64,000 nucleotides of DNA from Litoreibacter janthinus. Its GTDB lineage: Bacteria > Pseudomonadota > Alphaproteobacteria > Rhodobacterales > Rhodobacteraceae. This document shows, piece after piece, positions 36,472-46,471 of this stretch. The stretch spans positions 2,115,751 to 2,179,750 of the forward strand of contig NZ_FOYO01000001.1 of NCBI RefSeq assembly GCF_900111945.1. Direction: 5' to 3'. The notes below the pieces were generated by a model that was not told where the DNA came from, searched no databases, and saw nothing but the letters and a program-made list of their open reading frames with translations. Every line of letters begins with the position of its first letter. The stretch's first letter is position 1. A program made the position numbers and the translations under genes.

Positions 36472-37944
36472 ATGTCCTTCACCCTCGCCATTGTGGGCCG
36501 TCCCAATGTGGGTAAATCCACGCTGTTCAACCGTTTGGTGGGCAAGCGTCTGGCGCTTGTTGATGACCAGCCGGGCGTGACCCGAGACCTGCGCGAAGGG
36601 GCTGCGCGTTTGGGGGATCTGAAATTCACTATCATCGACACAGCGGGTCTGGAAATGGCCACCGACGAGTCGCTGCAAGGCCGGATGCGAATGCTGACGG
36701 AACGTGCTGTGGAGATGGCCGACGCCTGCCTGTTTCTGATCGATGCCCGTGCAGGTGTTTTGCCAGCGGACGAGATTTTCGCTGACATCCTGCGCAAGAA
36801 GAACGCCCAAGTGATCCTTGCCGCCAACAAGGCGGAAGGCAAGGCGGGTGAAGCTGGACTAATGGAGGCCTATTCCTTGGGGCTGGGCGAGCCTTTGGGA
36901 CTGTCTGCAGAGCACGGCGAAGGCATGGCCGACCTGGCCTATGTGCTGCGGCCGATGATCGATCTGGCCGAGACCGAGCACGAGGATTACACCCCCGAGG
37001 TCGACGTTGATCTGACGGACACAGACGAAGAACATGACGAGGATGAAGAGGTTGAATATATCCCTCCAACCCCTTCGAAACCTTTGCAAATTGCTGTTGT
37101 CGGGCGACCAAATGCGGGCAAGTCGACACTGATCAACAAGATCATCGGCGAAGAGCGGTTGCTGACTGGCCCGGAGGCCGGGATCACCCGTGACGCGATT
37201 TCTGTGATGACCGAATGGTCGGGCACCCCGATGCGGATTTTCGACACGGCGGGGATGCGCAAGAAGGCCAAGATTCAGGACAAGCTGGAAAAGCTATCGG
37301 TGTCAGACGGGCTGCGAGCGGTCAAATTCGCCGAGGTCGTTGTGGTGCTTCTGGACGTGGATATCCCGTTCGAGCAGCAGGATTTGCGCATCGCCGATCT
37401 GGCCGAGCGCGAGGGGCGCGCGGTGGTCTTGGCGGTCAACAAATGGGACTTGGAAGGCGACAAGCAGGACAAGCTCAAGCAATTGAAAGAGCAGTTCGGG
37501 CGGCTTTTGCCGCAGCTTCGCGGCGCGCCACTGATCACAGTGTCCGCATTGACGGGCAGGGGGTTGGAACGCTTGCATGACGCCATTCTGGAGGCGCACC
37601 AAGTCTGGAATCGCCGTGTTAGCACCTCCGCGCTCAACCGTTGGTTGGTCGGAATGCTGGAACAGCACCCGCCGCCCGCGCCGCAAGGAAAGCGCATTAA
37701 GCTGCGCTACATGACGCAAGTGAAAGCCCGTCCACCGGGATTCGTTGTGATGGCGTCACACCCTGATCTGCTGCCAGCAAGCTATTCGCGCTACCTTGTG
37801 AACGGCCTGCGTGAAGATTTTGACATGCCCGGCACACCAATCCGCCTATTTATGCGATCTCAGAACGAGGCGAACCCGTTCAAAGGCCGCAAAAAAGCGC
37901 CGCCCTCGAAGCTGCGTAAACACCTCGACGGCCGCAAAAAGTAA
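36472..37944 (+). CDS. der: Ribosome biogenesis GTPase Der (EngA)
   Basis: 490 aa with two tandem GTPase domains: GRPNVGKST at about 8-16 and GRPNAGKST at about 209-217, each with DTAG and NKxD-type elements (ANKAE in the first, NKWD in the second), and a C-terminal KH-like domain. A highly acidic linker ([17 protein letters not shown]) separates the G domains. Der is essential for 50S assembly. The first NKxD reads NKAE, a common variant. It ends the yfgM-bamB-der set. Confidence 0.96.
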   Translation: MSFTLAIVGRPNVGKSTLFNRLVGKRLALVDDQPGVTRDLREGAARLGDLKFTIIDTAGLEMATDESLQGRMRMLTERAVEMADACLFLIDARAGVLPADEIFADILRKKNAQVILAANKAEGKAGEAGLMEAYSLGLGEPLGLSAEHGEGMADLAYVLRPMIDLAETEHEDYTPEVDVDLTDTDEEHDEDEEVEYIPPTPSKPLQIAVVGRPNAGKSTLINKIIGEERLLTGPEAGITRDAISVMTEWSGTPMRIFDTAGMRKKAKIQDKLEKLSVSDGLRAVKFAEVVVVLLDVDIPFEQQDLRIADLAEREGRAVVLAVNKWDLEGDKQDKLKQLKEQFGRLLPQLRGAPLITVSALTGRGLERLHDAILEAHQVWNRRVSTSALNRWLVGMLEQHPPPAPQGKRIKLRYMTQVKARPPGFVVMASHPDLLPASYSRYLVNGLREDFDMPGTPIRLFMRSQNEANPFKGRKKAPPSKLRKHLDGRKK

Positions 37945-37958
37945 GGCTGCAAAAGCAG

Positions 37959-37983
37959 AACCGCCGCTGGGTTTGCGGCGGTT
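37959..37983. terminator. Strong hairpin downstream of der, possible terminator
   Basis: Perfect 9-bp stem AACCGCCGC / GCGGCGGTT with loop TGGGTTT, 15 bp after the der stop. No run of T follows on the plus strand, while on the minus strand CTGCTTTT follows, so it could act weakly in either direction. The next 148 bp before the dnaB stop contain nothing else recognisable. Confidence 0.5.
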
Positions 37984-38131
37984 CGTGGAAGCTTCACACC
38001 TGCTTTATGTTAAGAGGGTTTTCCTGGAATTAGAGCAGGACGGACCAGCTTCTAAGCATGTTCATAGCATATTTTTTGCTGAGTCGCACCTACAGCTTTG
38101 CGTACTTGCCAAATGCGGTGAAGTGCGGGTT

Positions 38132-39646
38132 TTAGAACTCGCCGCCACCGTCGCCACCGCCATCCTGCCAAGGCTTGATCAGGTTGCCAAAGCGGGTGAA
38201 ACGACCCTCGAAACTCAGCTCCACCGACCCGATGGGGCCGTGACGCTGCTTGCCTATGATAACTTCCGCTTTGCCGTGGCAATGGGACATCTCGTTTTGC
38301 CAGTTCGCCATCTTCTCTAGCTCGTGATCCGCAGGCTTCTCGCGCTCTTTGTAGTATTCCTCGCGATACACAAACATCACGACATCCGCATCCTGCTCGA
38401 TCGATCCGGATTCCCGAAGGTCGGACAGCTGCGGGCGCTTGTCCTCACGGCTTTCCACGTTCCGTGATAGCTGGGACAGGGCGATCACCGGAATGTCGAG
38501 CTCTTTGGCGATGGCTTTCAAGCCTTGGGTGATTTCGGACACCTCGTTCACACGGCTGTCTTTGGCGGTCGCGGGGCGGACTAGCTGCAAGTAGTCGATG
38601 ATCAGCACGTCCAAGCCATGGGTCCGCTTCAGGCGGCGCGCGCGGGCGGCCAGTTGCGAGATCGGAAGGGCGGGCGTGTCGTCAATGAACAGCGGGCAGG
38701 ATTCGAGCGCCTTGGCGGCTTCGACGAAGCGGCGGAATTCGGTTTCGTTCATGTCACCGCGACGGATCTGCTCGGAGGGCACTTCGGCAGCTTCGGACAA
38801 GACACGAGCGGCAAGCTGTTCGGCGCTCATCTCGAGCGAGAAGAATCCCACAGAGCCGCCCTCGATAGCCCCTTCGGAGCCGTCATGGGTGATGCCTTTC
38901 TTGTAGGCCTTTGCCACATTGAACGCGATGTTGGTGGCGAGTGAGGTTTTCCCCATTGAAGGACGACCTGCAAGGATCAAAAGGTCCGAACGGTGCAACC
39001 CGCCGAGCTTCTTGTCCATGTCGATCAGGCCGGTGGAGACACCTGCAAGGCCGCCTTCACGCTGGTAGGCGGCGTTGGCGACTTCGACCGCGTCTGTCAC
39101 GGCTTTCAGGAAGCTTTGGAAGCCACTTTCGGTCTGGCCGGCTTCTGCCAGCGCATAGAGGCGCTGCTCTGCGTCAACGATCTGGCTGCGGGGGTCGCTT
39201 TCGGTTTCGACCTTGCCTGCTTTCAGTGCAATTTCCTGCCCCAACTCGATCAACTCGCGGCGGATTGCCAGATCGTAGATCATTTGTGCGTAGTCACGGG
39301 CGGCAAAGGCGGAAATCGACGCGCCCTGCAGGCGGACAAGATAGGCGGGACCACCCAGCTCTTGGAGACCTTCGTCGTCTTCGAAATAGGGTTTCAGAGT
39401 GACGGGGGAAACGAGCAGGTTTTTGTGGATACGAGCAGCCGCAGTTTCATAGATCCGACGATGGACCGGGTCGAAGAAATGCTCGGACGTGATCACGGAA
39501 GCAACACGGTCGAACACATCGTTATTGGTCAGAATTGCGCCGAGAAGCTGTTGCTCTGCTTCGATGTTATGCGGCAATGCCCCGCCTGCATCCACATGCA
39601 CAGATGCCCCTGGCCCCGAATGTGGCGCCGTACTCAAATCATTCAT
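38132..39646 (-). CDS. dnaB: Replicative DNA helicase DnaB
   Basis: 504 aa, with AAGGGGAC before the ATG. N-terminal all-helical domain beginning LPHNIEAEQQLLGAIL; RecA-like motor with Walker A LAGRPSMGKTS (about 225-235), Walker B LDVLIIDYLQLV, and the arginine-finger region near SQLSRNVESREDKRPQLSDLRESG. It unwinds DNA at the fork as a hexamer. About 250 bp of non-coding DNA precede it. Confidence 0.97.
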   Translation of the reverse strand: MNDLSTAPHSGPGASVHVDAGGALPHNIEAEQQLLGAILTNNDVFDRVASVITSEHFFDPVHRRIYETAAARIHKNLLVSPVTLKPYFEDDEGLQELGGPAYLVRLQGASISAFAARDYAQMIYDLAIRRELIELGQEIALKAGKVETESDPRSQIVDAEQRLYALAEAGQTESGFQSFLKAVTDAVEVANAAYQREGGLAGVSTGLIDMDKKLGGLHRSDLLILAGRPSMGKTSLATNIAFNVAKAYKKGITHDGSEGAIEGGSVGFFSLEMSAEQLAARVLSEAAEVPSEQIRRGDMNETEFRRFVEAAKALESCPLFIDDTPALPISQLAARARRLKRTHGLDVLIIDYLQLVRPATAKDSRVNEVSEITQGLKAIAKELDIPVIALSQLSRNVESREDKRPQLSDLRESGSIEQDADVVMFVYREEYYKEREKPADHELEKMANWQNEMSHCHGKAEVIIGKQRHGPIGSVELSFEGRFTRFGNLIKPWQDGGGDGGGEF

Positions 39647-39893
39647 TACAGTCCCCTTGTCCCTGAATAGACCAATGACGGATCACGACACACGGATCAA
39701 TCTGGATATCCTGTGGGTAACTTATGAGTGGCAAGATAGGCGTGCATATTGCGATTTTTGAAGGTCATTCGTCAACATGTAGACAATATTTCTGAACTTG
39801 ACGGAATCTCTTAACGCAACGGCAACCTTAACGCAGTCCCATTAACGGCCTTTGGGCACACAAGCGAAAAACTGCGCGCCCTGTTACGATTCG

Positions 39894-40568
39894 TCAGCTG
39901 TTCGCCGCTTGCCATTCAGCTGGGTTGCGCAGGAATTTCTCGACCTCGGTCAGGGTTTCTACATCGAAGGTTGCTTGTTCCTTGGCAACCGCCAGTACGT
40001 CCCACCATGTGCACAGCGAATGGAGCGTGATGCCGTGACCACCCAAAACCTCGCGGGTGTCAGGGAAGATGTCGTAGAAGAAAATCACCGCCGTGTGGGC
40101 GCAGGTTGCACCCGTTTCACGGATCGCTTCGACAAAGCTGATCTTGGAGCCGCCATCGGTCGTCATATCTTCCACCAGCAACACGCGCTGGCCTTCTGTC
40201 ATCACACCTTCGATACGGGCGTTTCGTCCATAGCCTTTGGGCTTCTTGCGCACATAGGTCATCGGCAGTTCCAGCCGCTCCGCCACCAGCGCCCCGAAGG
40301 GGATACCCGCAGTCTCGCCGCCCGCGATGTTGTCGAACGCCTCAAACCCCGCGTCGCGCATGACGGTGCAGGCCAGAAAATCCATCAGCGTGGTGCGGAT
40401 GCGCGGGTAGGAGATGAGCTTGCGGCAATCCACATAGGTCGGGGCCTTTTTGCCGGAGGCGTGGGTGAACGGCTCGCGCGCGTTGAAGTGGATGGCGCCG
40501 ACTTCCAGCAACATGGAGGCCGAGAGGCGAGCGATTTCTTCGCGGGTCGGGTAGGTGGTCGGGATCAT
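39894..40568 (-). CDS. pyrE: Orotate phosphoribosyltransferase
   Basis: 224 aa, with GGAGG five bases before the ATG. The PRPP-binding loop [14 protein letters not shown] (about 128-141) and the early [11 protein letters not shown] and [10 protein letters not shown] segments identify OPRT. It converts orotate to orotidine 5'-monophosphate in pyrimidine synthesis. It follows pyrC by 40 bp on the same strand, so the two consecutive pathway steps are co-transcribed. Confidence 0.95.
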   Translation of the reverse strand: MIPTTYPTREEIARLSASMLLEVGAIHFNAREPFTHASGKKAPTYVDCRKLISYPRIRTTLMDFLACTVMRDAGFEAFDNIAGGETAGIPFGALVAERLELPMTYVRKKPKGYGRNARIEGVMTEGQRVLLVEDMTTDGGSKISFVEAIRETGATCAHTAVIFFYDIFPDTREVLGGHGITLHSLCTWWDVLAVAKEQATFDVETLTEVEKFLRNPAEWQAANS

Positions 40569-40608
40569 GTGGGCCTCCGGCAGCAGGGTGGATCAAGCAG
40601 AAACGGGA

Positions 40609-41643
40609 TTATTCGACACGCCAATGCAAGGGCATCAACGGATCGAACACGGTGACGGGACCTTGGGCAGTGGCGATATGGTCGGGGTAGCTAACAGGAT
40701 TGCCCTTGGTCAGCGTGATTGTGTCGGCATTGGGTTTCATCCGGTAGAAAGCCGGTCCGTGGAGCGAGGCGAAACCTTCCAGCTTGTCCAGCGCGCCGTC
40801 CTGCTCGAACACCTCTGCAAGCACGGACATTGTGTTGGTCGCGGTGAAGCAGCCCGCACATCCGCAGGGCAGCAACTTGTTGGCATCCGTGTGCGGCGCG
40901 CTGTCGGTGCCAAGGAAGTAGCTCTTGTCACCAGAGGTCGCGGCGCGGCGCAAGGCAAGGCGATGCTCTTCGCGTTTTGCGACGGGTAAGCAGTAGTAGT
41001 GCGGCTTGATGCCCCCGGCGAGGATGTGGTTCCGGTTGATGACCAGATGGTGCGTGGTGATCGTCGCGGCCAGATCGTCGCCACCCTCGCGTGCGTAGTC
41101 GGCCCCTTGCTTGGTGGTGATATGCTCCATCACCACGCGCAGACCGGGCACGTCGCGGCGGATCGGGTCCAGTACAGTGTCGATGAACACGGCCTCACGG
41201 TCGAAGATATCCACGTCAGGATTGGTCACTTCGCCGTGGACACAGAGCGGCAGCCCGATCTGCGCCATGTTCTCCAACACGCGCTTGACCTTGGTAAAGT
41301 CCGATACGCCTGAGGCGGAATTGGTGGTGGCGCCCGCGGGGTAGAGCTTCACTGCATGAATTAGCCCGATCTCGGCGGCTGCGCGCAGGTCTTTGACGTC
41401 AGTTTCTTCCGTCAGATACAGCGTCATCAGCGGTTGAAATTTGGAGTTGTCAGGCTTGGCGGCCATGATCCGGTCGCGATATTCGGCGGCGTCTTTGGCA
41501 GTCACCACAGGCGGAATAAGGTTTGGCATAATGATCGCGCGGCCGAAATGGCGGGCGGTCTCGGGCAGCACGGCCTTAAGCATGTCGCCGTCGCGCAGGT
41601 GCAGGTGCCAGTCATCAGGTCGGGTGATGGTCAAGCTGGTCAT
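40609..41643 (-). CDS. pyrC: Dihydroorotase (class II, PyrC type)
   Basis: 344 aa from [19 protein letters not shown]; the open extension upstream has no family similarity. Metal ligands are visible: HLH in WHLHLRDG, the carboxylated lysine in [11 protein letters not shown] (about 100), His in CVHGE and in MEHITT, and Asp in GTDSAPH. It forms dihydroorotate from carbamoyl aspartate. Upstream partner of pyrE in a two-gene operon. Confidence 0.95.
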   Translation of the reverse strand: MTSLTITRPDDWHLHLRDGDMLKAVLPETARHFGRAIIMPNLIPPVVTAKDAAEYRDRIMAAKPDNSKFQPLMTLYLTEETDVKDLRAAAEIGLIHAVKLYPAGATTNSASGVSDFTKVKRVLENMAQIGLPLCVHGEVTNPDVDIFDREAVFIDTVLDPIRRDVPGLRVVMEHITTKQGADYAREGGDDLAATITTHHLVINRNHILAGGIKPHYYCLPVAKREEHRLALRRAATSGDKSYFLGTDSAPHTDANKLLPCGCAGCFTATNTMSVLAEVFEQDGALDKLEGFASLHGPAFYRMKPNADTITLTKGNPVSYPDHIATAQGPVTVFDPLMPLHWRVE

Positions 41644-41848
41644 GTGGGCCCCCTTTGGTCTTTGGCGGTGATTAGCGGTTTGACGCGCGCAATGCCAGAG
41701 GCGGAAGGAGAGTTGGGGGAAAAAGCCGCAACGCACGTCGGCGGGAACCAGCAAAGTCATCGAGGTCACGCGCTTTTCAGGAGGCAGCCATTGCTTGCTG
41801 TGCTAGGAAGGCGGCAATCACTCGAACACAAGAGTTATGAGGCACAAT

Positions 41849-42139
41849 ATGAAAAAAGCAGTCTTTGCAGCGGCGGCCTTGGCAGCCTGCACTCCAGCGA
41901 TCTACGAGGTTCCTTCGATCACAGAACGCAGCGTCGCTCAGGTAGCTGACTGCCAATTCGAAGGCCGCGTCCGAGGCATCCCCGGAGTGTATGGTCCGCT
42001 GAAGGAATTGGGGCTGAAAGACGCCCGTCGCGCTGCCAAGGAGAAGGCCAAAGAAGTCGGTGGCAATACGGTGGTGTTCGACCCGATTCCGCAGGGGGAG
42101 GACGTCTTCGAAGTGCGGGCGCAGGTCTACAGCTGCTAG
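41849..42139 (+). CDS. Small lipoprotein, DUF4156-like
   Basis: 96 aa from MKKAVFAAAALAACTPAIYE, with GAGG seven bases upstream and a lipobox LAAC (Cys14). The mature part (DCQFEGRV, then ARRAAKEKAKEVGGNTVVF, ending in YSC) matches the pattern of DUF4156-type lipoproteins, which are small outer-membrane-associated proteins of unknown role. A cysteine near each end of the mature region may form a disulfide. It is a single-gene unit. Confidence 0.78.
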   Translation: MKKAVFAAAALAACTPAIYEVPSITERSVAQVADCQFEGRVRGIPGVYGPLKELGLKDARRAAKEKAKEVGGNTVVFDPIPQGEDVFEVRAQVYSC

Positions 42140-42268
42140 GGAAGTCGCTGTAAGGGTTGCGCTTGCTGCAACGCGGCATTGCGATATTGTGGCTCGTTAT
42201 ATCACCATTCTTTACCTATCTGTTAGTCAACGCAGGGAGTTAAGCCTGCAGAGCGACGGAGACATAAA

Positions 42269-42487
42269 ATGGCCTATATCACGCATGCCCGACCACACTC
42301 GTTCTTTGAACGCATCGGTGATTTCTTTATGTCGCTCTATAAATCGATTGATTTGGCCGCCAGCGCCAACCTGCGGATCGCGCAGATGGAAAAGCTGAAT
42401 GCGAAATCTGACGAGGAACTGGCGAAGATGGGCCTGCGCCGCGAAGACATCATCCGCCATGTTTTCCGCGACATTTACCACATCTAA
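42269..42487 (+). CDS. DUF1127 small protein
   Basis: 72 aa with CGGAGAC before the ATG. The C-terminal LAKMGLRREDIIRHVFRD is the DUF1127 signature (LxDIGLxRxDI). DUF1127 proteins are small arginine-rich helical peptides; some alphaproteobacterial ones bind RNA and affect phosphate or growth control. Followed 40 bp later by a bidirectional terminator. Confidence 0.85.
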   Translation: MAYITHARPHSFFERIGDFFMSLYKSIDLAASANLRIAQMEKLNAKSDEELAKMGLRREDIIRHVFRDIYHI

Positions 42488-42526
42488 GTCACTCTGGGCC
42501 GATCACGGCTTTACAAAATGAAACGC

Positions 42527-42551
42527 AAAAGGGCGCTCGATGCGCCCTTTT
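42527..42551. terminator. Bidirectional rho-independent terminator
   Basis: Perfect stem AAAAGGGCGC / GCGCCCTTTT with loop TCGAT, between the DUF1127 gene (plus) and the sulfotransferase-hydrolase gene (minus). A T run ends both strands, so it serves both transcripts. Confidence 0.88.
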
Positions 42552-42578
42552 CTATGCTTGGCTTATGATCTTGCCACT

Positions 42579-44474
42579 TTATGACGCGGCTTGCAGTCTG
42601 CGCCGCTTCTTGAAGGCATTGGCGAAGCGTTCGGCACGATCGACCTTTCCACGGTCGGTCAGATACCCTTCCATTGCTTGACGGTAGAGGTAGATATCCT
42701 TGCGTGCACGAATGGCGCGGTAGAAGTCGATTTCGGTCAAACCACCAGAGACGGCACCTTCCATCACGTCTTTCAGCACGTTCATCCGGCTGAGCACGAG
42801 CGCGGATTTGTGGCCCAATCCGGCCCCTTTGAGATGCACCAGATTGCGACCTTTAAGGCGCTCCACATGCTTGCGGTCGCCTTCGTGGAATTGGTCATAA
42901 ACCAGATAAACATTCTCGGCGGCTTTGGTCTGCTTGGCGGCGTCGGAATAGGGGAGAGACCAATCGGCGGCTCGGCCTTTGGCAAAGCGACCCTCCCAAG
43001 GCACTTTGCGCTCGTCCAAAGTGGTTTGCGGCGAAAAGGCCACGACGGTGGCGCCCGGCGCCAGCGATGAGAAGGTCAAAGCGCCAAACGCACCCATCGA
43101 CGTGCCAACAAAGGCCACACGCTTAAAACCGGCAAAAAAGCCTTCATCGCGGAGGCTTTCAAGGTGGTCGATCAGGTCTTGGTCGCGGAACCATGTTGGC
43201 TCCTGCGCATACACGCCCAAATGGGAGAAATCTCGGTCAGCGCAAAACTTTTGCGCCCAAGGTTCCCGTGCGTATGCATCGTTGCCGGCTTGGGACAGAT
43301 TGTCGAAAGAGACGACCAACTGGTCTTTGTCGCGCTCCACGAAGGAGGCGGCGTAGTTGCCATAGGACCGGAACCAGCCGCATTTGTCGCCGCCGGGGTA
43401 AATCTCGCGATACCATGTGGGCGGGGCAAGCGCTTCTTCCAATGCGTCATTGGCGGGGCTTGGGGCAGGGCGCTCGGCCTCTTCGGCGGCAAGTTCGGCC
43501 TCTTGCTTGCGGCGGGCCTGAAGATTGCCCATGGCGATCATCAACGCTTCGGTCGCGGCGGACCGGTCGGCGAGCTGTGTCGCCAATTGATCCTCGGTGC
43601 TTTCGAATTCGTCATCCCCATCCAGATCTTGAGTTTCGAAGAAGGCCTTGCAGTCAGGCATGAAACGTTTCACCAAACGGCGGTTTTCACGGGTGACTTG
43701 ATCCATCAAGCCACGGCGTTCGGAGCGGGAGAACACGTCGCGCGATTTGATCGTGCCGGGGTGGTTCAGGGCGATCAATTCGCGAATGATTTCGCGGGTG
43801 TTGAAGTCGGTGCGCTCGCCCATCAGGGACAAAAGCTCGGACATTTCAGCCGAGAACGTCTTGTTGGAAAACCCTTCCGTGACCCGCAGATCGCGGGTGA
43901 TTGGCATGTCCAATTGATGGGCGAAGTCGCGCACCACGTCGCCATCAACCAGCCATTTGGGGCCGAAGGGGCGCACGATGATGTTCTTTTCGCCGAACAT
44001 ATCGGCGTAGGTGTTGAACGTGTTCAGATAGTGGAGGCGGCGCTTGGCATCATCAAGGAAGGCCTGACGGTCAGGCTGGATGCGGCTGTTCTTGAGCAAC
44101 TGCTTATACAGTGCCTCAAGATAGGTGTCCTGGCGGCGAATGTAGCAAATGACTTTGGTGCGTTGCTTGAATTCGTCGGGGGCGGCACCTGACAGTTTGC
44201 GGGCAGTATAGAGGTTGAACAGCATCTCGGACGACGCCACATGCGTGACATCAGGCATAGCGTCGGCTTCGCGGAGCATGTCTTCCATGAGCTTTTGTGC
44301 ATTGCCGGTGCGCGCGGCAGCAGCCAACTGGTTATGCGCGATATGCGCGCGGCCGGTCGACATGAAGTTGATACGCCCCGTGTCCCGCAACGTATCTGCA
44401 TTGTCGTTCAGGAAGTTCTGAAGCGATGTGGTCCCTGTTTTAGGTGACCCGATATGAAGCCATATCTTTCCCAT
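42579..44474 (-). CDS. Fusion: N-terminal sulfotransferase domain plus C-terminal alpha/beta hydrolase-like domain
   Basis: 631 aa. Residues 1-280 look like a PAPS-dependent sulfotransferase: phosphosulfate loop GSPKTGTTSLQ at 9-19, then KVICYIRRQDTYLEALYKQ and KNIIVRPFG strands. A charged, Ala/Glu-rich linker (about 300-345) leads to a second domain whose nucleophile elbow is VGTSMGA (Ser459) and whose candidate catalytic His is in GLGHKSALV (about 555). The C-terminal half is clearly homologous to the whole next gene, so a hydrolase domain appears both free and fused. The likely role is sulfation and esterification or de-esterification of a glycan; this is inference. Last gene of the minus-strand glycan operon, ended by a terminator. 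Confidence 0.75.
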   Translation of the reverse strand: MGKIWLHIGSPKTGTTSLQNFLNDNADTLRDTGRINFMSTGRAHIAHNQLAAAARTGNAQKLMEDMLREADAMPDVTHVASSEMLFNLYTARKLSGAAPDEFKQRTKVICYIRRQDTYLEALYKQLLKNSRIQPDRQAFLDDAKRRLHYLNTFNTYADMFGEKNIIVRPFGPKWLVDGDVVRDFAHQLDMPITRDLRVTEGFSNKTFSAEMSELLSLMGERTDFNTREIIRELIALNHPGTIKSRDVFSRSERRGLMDQVTRENRRLVKRFMPDCKAFFETQDLDGDDEFESTEDQLATQLADRSAATEALMIAMGNLQARRKQEAELAAEEAERPAPSPANDALEEALAPPTWYREIYPGGDKCGWFRSYGNYAASFVERDKDQLVVSFDNLSQAGNDAYAREPWAQKFCADRDFSHLGVYAQEPTWFRDQDLIDHLESLRDEGFFAGFKRVAFVGTSMGAFGALTFSSLAPGATVVAFSPQTTLDERKVPWEGRFAKGRAADWSLPYSDAAKQTKAAENVYLVYDQFHEGDRKHVERLKGRNLVHLKGAGLGHKSALVLSRMNVLKDVMEGAVSGGLTEIDFYRAIRARKDIYLYRQAMEGYLTDRGKVDRAERFANAFKKRRRLQAAS

Positions 44475-44501
44475 GTGATCTGCCCGCCTTGCCTAAGTAT
44501 T

Positions 44502-45464
44502 TCATTTGCGGCCCCCTCTTTTGCCGGGGGGCGTTATGCCACGCTTCTGCAGAAGCGCGTTTGCCGCGTTGAGTTTGCGACGAAACACCGGACCATTGCC
44601 GGTGCTGAGTACCCGCTCGGCCAGATAGGCGATGAGCAGGGGATGTTTGTCCTCGGGGATGCGCAGGATGAGTTCGCGCAGATAACGGCGGAAGTCGCGC
44701 CGCGCCCGAAGCATTTTGTAAAAGCTGGTGCGTGTCAGGGTGCCGTCGACACAGGCGCCGACGACGGGCTTAAGCAGCCCCATTTGGATGAGCCCTGACG
44801 CGATTCGATGGCCTTGGAACCGGCATTTCAGCTTGGTGATGTTCTTGCCGCGAAACAGCGCCGCATGCATGGCATCGGGCGGTTCCAGCGGATCGTAGAA
44901 AATGAAGACGTCCTTGGCCTTGGCAACCATGTCAGGGGCGTATCCGTAATCATTGTTGTAGTTGCGCTTCCACGCTTTTTGGTAGCGCGTCTCCCACGAT
45001 GTGACGTCGCGGTCGAGCGTCGCCTGCGGGCTGATTGCCACCACAGTCGCACCGGGGCAGGCGGCCGAGAAAGCGCAAGCCGCATAGGCGCCCATGGACG
45101 CACCGTAGAATACGACCGTGTCGAATTGGGAGAAAAACTTCTCTTTTTTCAGTCGGTTGAAGAATGCGATGACGTCTTCGTCGCGATACCATGTCCAGTC
45201 ATGGGCCATCAGGCCAAGGATCGACCAGCCCTGCTTTTGCACGAAGTCAAAGCCCCATGGCAGGCGATTGCCGTGCTCGAACACATGGTCGAGGTTTTCG
45301 AACGTCACGATCAGCGTCTTGCCGGATTTGACGAACAGGGCGGTGTGGTCCGCGCCGAGTTCCTCGAAAAAGCCGTGCTCCTCCCCCATGGCGCGCAATT
45401 CTGCATTCCACACGTCGCGGTCCATTTCTTCGGTCGGCGCTTTGAGATCGATCACGTCGCTCAT
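44502..45464 (-). CDS. Alpha/beta hydrolase-like protein, paralogue of the fused hydrolase domain
   Basis: 320 aa. The nucleophile elbow YGASMGAYA centres on Ser123, the strand order and PGATVVAISPQATLD match the fused protein, and the His in FQGHRIASG is the candidate catalytic base. No signal peptide, so it acts in the cytoplasm. The C-terminal 100 residues are helical and basic. It overlaps the upstream glycosyltransferase stop (ATGA), so it is translated with that gene. An acyl or acetyl esterase or transferase for the glycan is a guess. Confidence 0.72.
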   Translation of the reverse strand: MSDVIDLKAPTEEMDRDVWNAELRAMGEEHGFFEELGADHTALFVKSGKTLIVTFENLDHVFEHGNRLPWGFDFVQKQGWSILGLMAHDWTWYRDEDVIAFFNRLKKEKFFSQFDTVVFYGASMGAYAACAFSAACPGATVVAISPQATLDRDVTSWETRYQKAWKRNYNNDYGYAPDMVAKAKDVFIFYDPLEPPDAMHAALFRGKNITKLKCRFQGHRIASGLIQMGLLKPVVGACVDGTLTRTSFYKMLRARRDFRRYLRELILRIPEDKHPLLIAYLAERVLSTGNGPVFRRKLNAANALLQKRGITPPGKRGGRK

Positions 45465-46471
45465 GCGGCCACCCGTTTGCGCAGGCCGGGGAACAGATCA
45501 ATTGAGGGAGAGATCGCTGCGAACAACGCACGACCAACTTCAGTGTCCATGATGTGCTGGATTTGGTCACGGTGCCATTGCACGGCGCGATCATGCAGGC
45601 GGCCCAGCTTGGGGTCGCAGATCAGTTCGTCATAGATGTCTTTCATCGCACCAAGCTTTGGCTGGATCGAGGCGTCATATTCCTCGTTGCGATTCATGTC
45701 GGCCCAGTACTCCGCACCACGGATACCTTCGCCAAACGCGCGACCGCGTGCGGATTTCAGCAAGAAGCTTTCGCGTGTGCGCACCGCGTAGTGGTTGATT
45801 TGGCCCAGTTCGTAGCTGATGGTGTCGCGGTTCAGACGCCAGCTGCTTTTGTGATAACTTTGTGGCATCAGCGTTCCAGCCGGCCCCGTCCAGTTCAGTG
45901 CGCTCCAATCGTTGTCGGGCACAGATTTAGGGCGGTGGCAGCCGACCAGATCAACCGCATCCGTCCGGTGGATGGATTTGATCCCCCATGCCTGTGCAGG
46001 GCTGGGGCAATGCTGAGGCGCGGCGCGGCGCAAGGTCTCGGTCAGGAAGCCGTCATGGAACGAGGTCACATCAGCGCTACCGAACAAGCGCCACGCCAAT
46101 GAAATGCATTTTGCGTCAGGGGCGGCGGCAGTCAGATCGGTGATCTGGCCGCGACCAGCATGAATGTTGACGAATTCATCGGCATCAATCACGGCCACCC
46201 AGTCATGGTCTTGGTAAACCTGCTCTTTGGTCGATTTGCGGAACGCACGCACCTGATGCGAGGCGCGGGCGCCTTCACGCGCCGGATTGCGGCGGTGGGT
46301 CAGAATTCCCATGTTTTCAAGGCGACGCAGAATCTGCTCCGTCCCATCCTTGCAGTCATTCGTGTAGACCAGAAAATGGTCGAAACCGATCGACATGTGA
46401 TAGGCGACCCACTCTAGGATGTAGGGGCCTTCATTCTTCATACATGTCAGGATCAGGTGCTTTTGGGTCAT
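45461..46471 (-). CDS. Glycosyltransferase, family-2-like (Glyco_tranf_2_4 / GT92-like)
   Basis: 336 aa from MTQKHLILTCMKNEGPYILEW; the ATG overlaps the previous stop (ATGA). It shows the motif set of this family: CMKNEGPYILEWVAYH (10-25), FLVYTNDCKDGTEQIL (33-48), the metal-binding DxD in VIDADEFVNI (Asp96-x-Asp98), a LAWRLFGS strand, and QINHYAVRTRESFLLK toward the end. Two other copies of the same family sit in this locus. It would transfer a sugar from a nucleotide sugar to an unknown acceptor. Confidence 0.85.
   Translation of the reverse strand: MTQKHLILTCMKNEGPYILEWVAYHMSIGFDHFLVYTNDCKDGTEQILRRLENMGILTHRRNPAREGARASHQVRAFRKSTKEQVYQDHDWVAVIDADEFVNIHAGRGQITDLTAAAPDAKCISLAWRLFGSADVTSFHDGFLTETLRRAAPQHCPSPAQAWGIKSIHRTDAVDLVGCHRPKSVPDNDWSALNWTGPAGTLMPQSYHKSSWRLNRDTISYELGQINHYAVRTRESFLLKSARGRAFGEGIRGAEYWADMNRNEEYDASIQPKLGAMKDIYDELICDPKLGRLHDRAVQWHRDQIQHIMDTEVGRALFAAISPSIDLFPGLRKRVAA

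Noticed and set aside
39780..39860. Several TTAACG repeats upstream of dnaB resembling CtrA half-sites
   Set aside because: The spacing between TTAA elements (13 and 10 bp) does not match the usual 7 bp, so I do not call CtrA sites.
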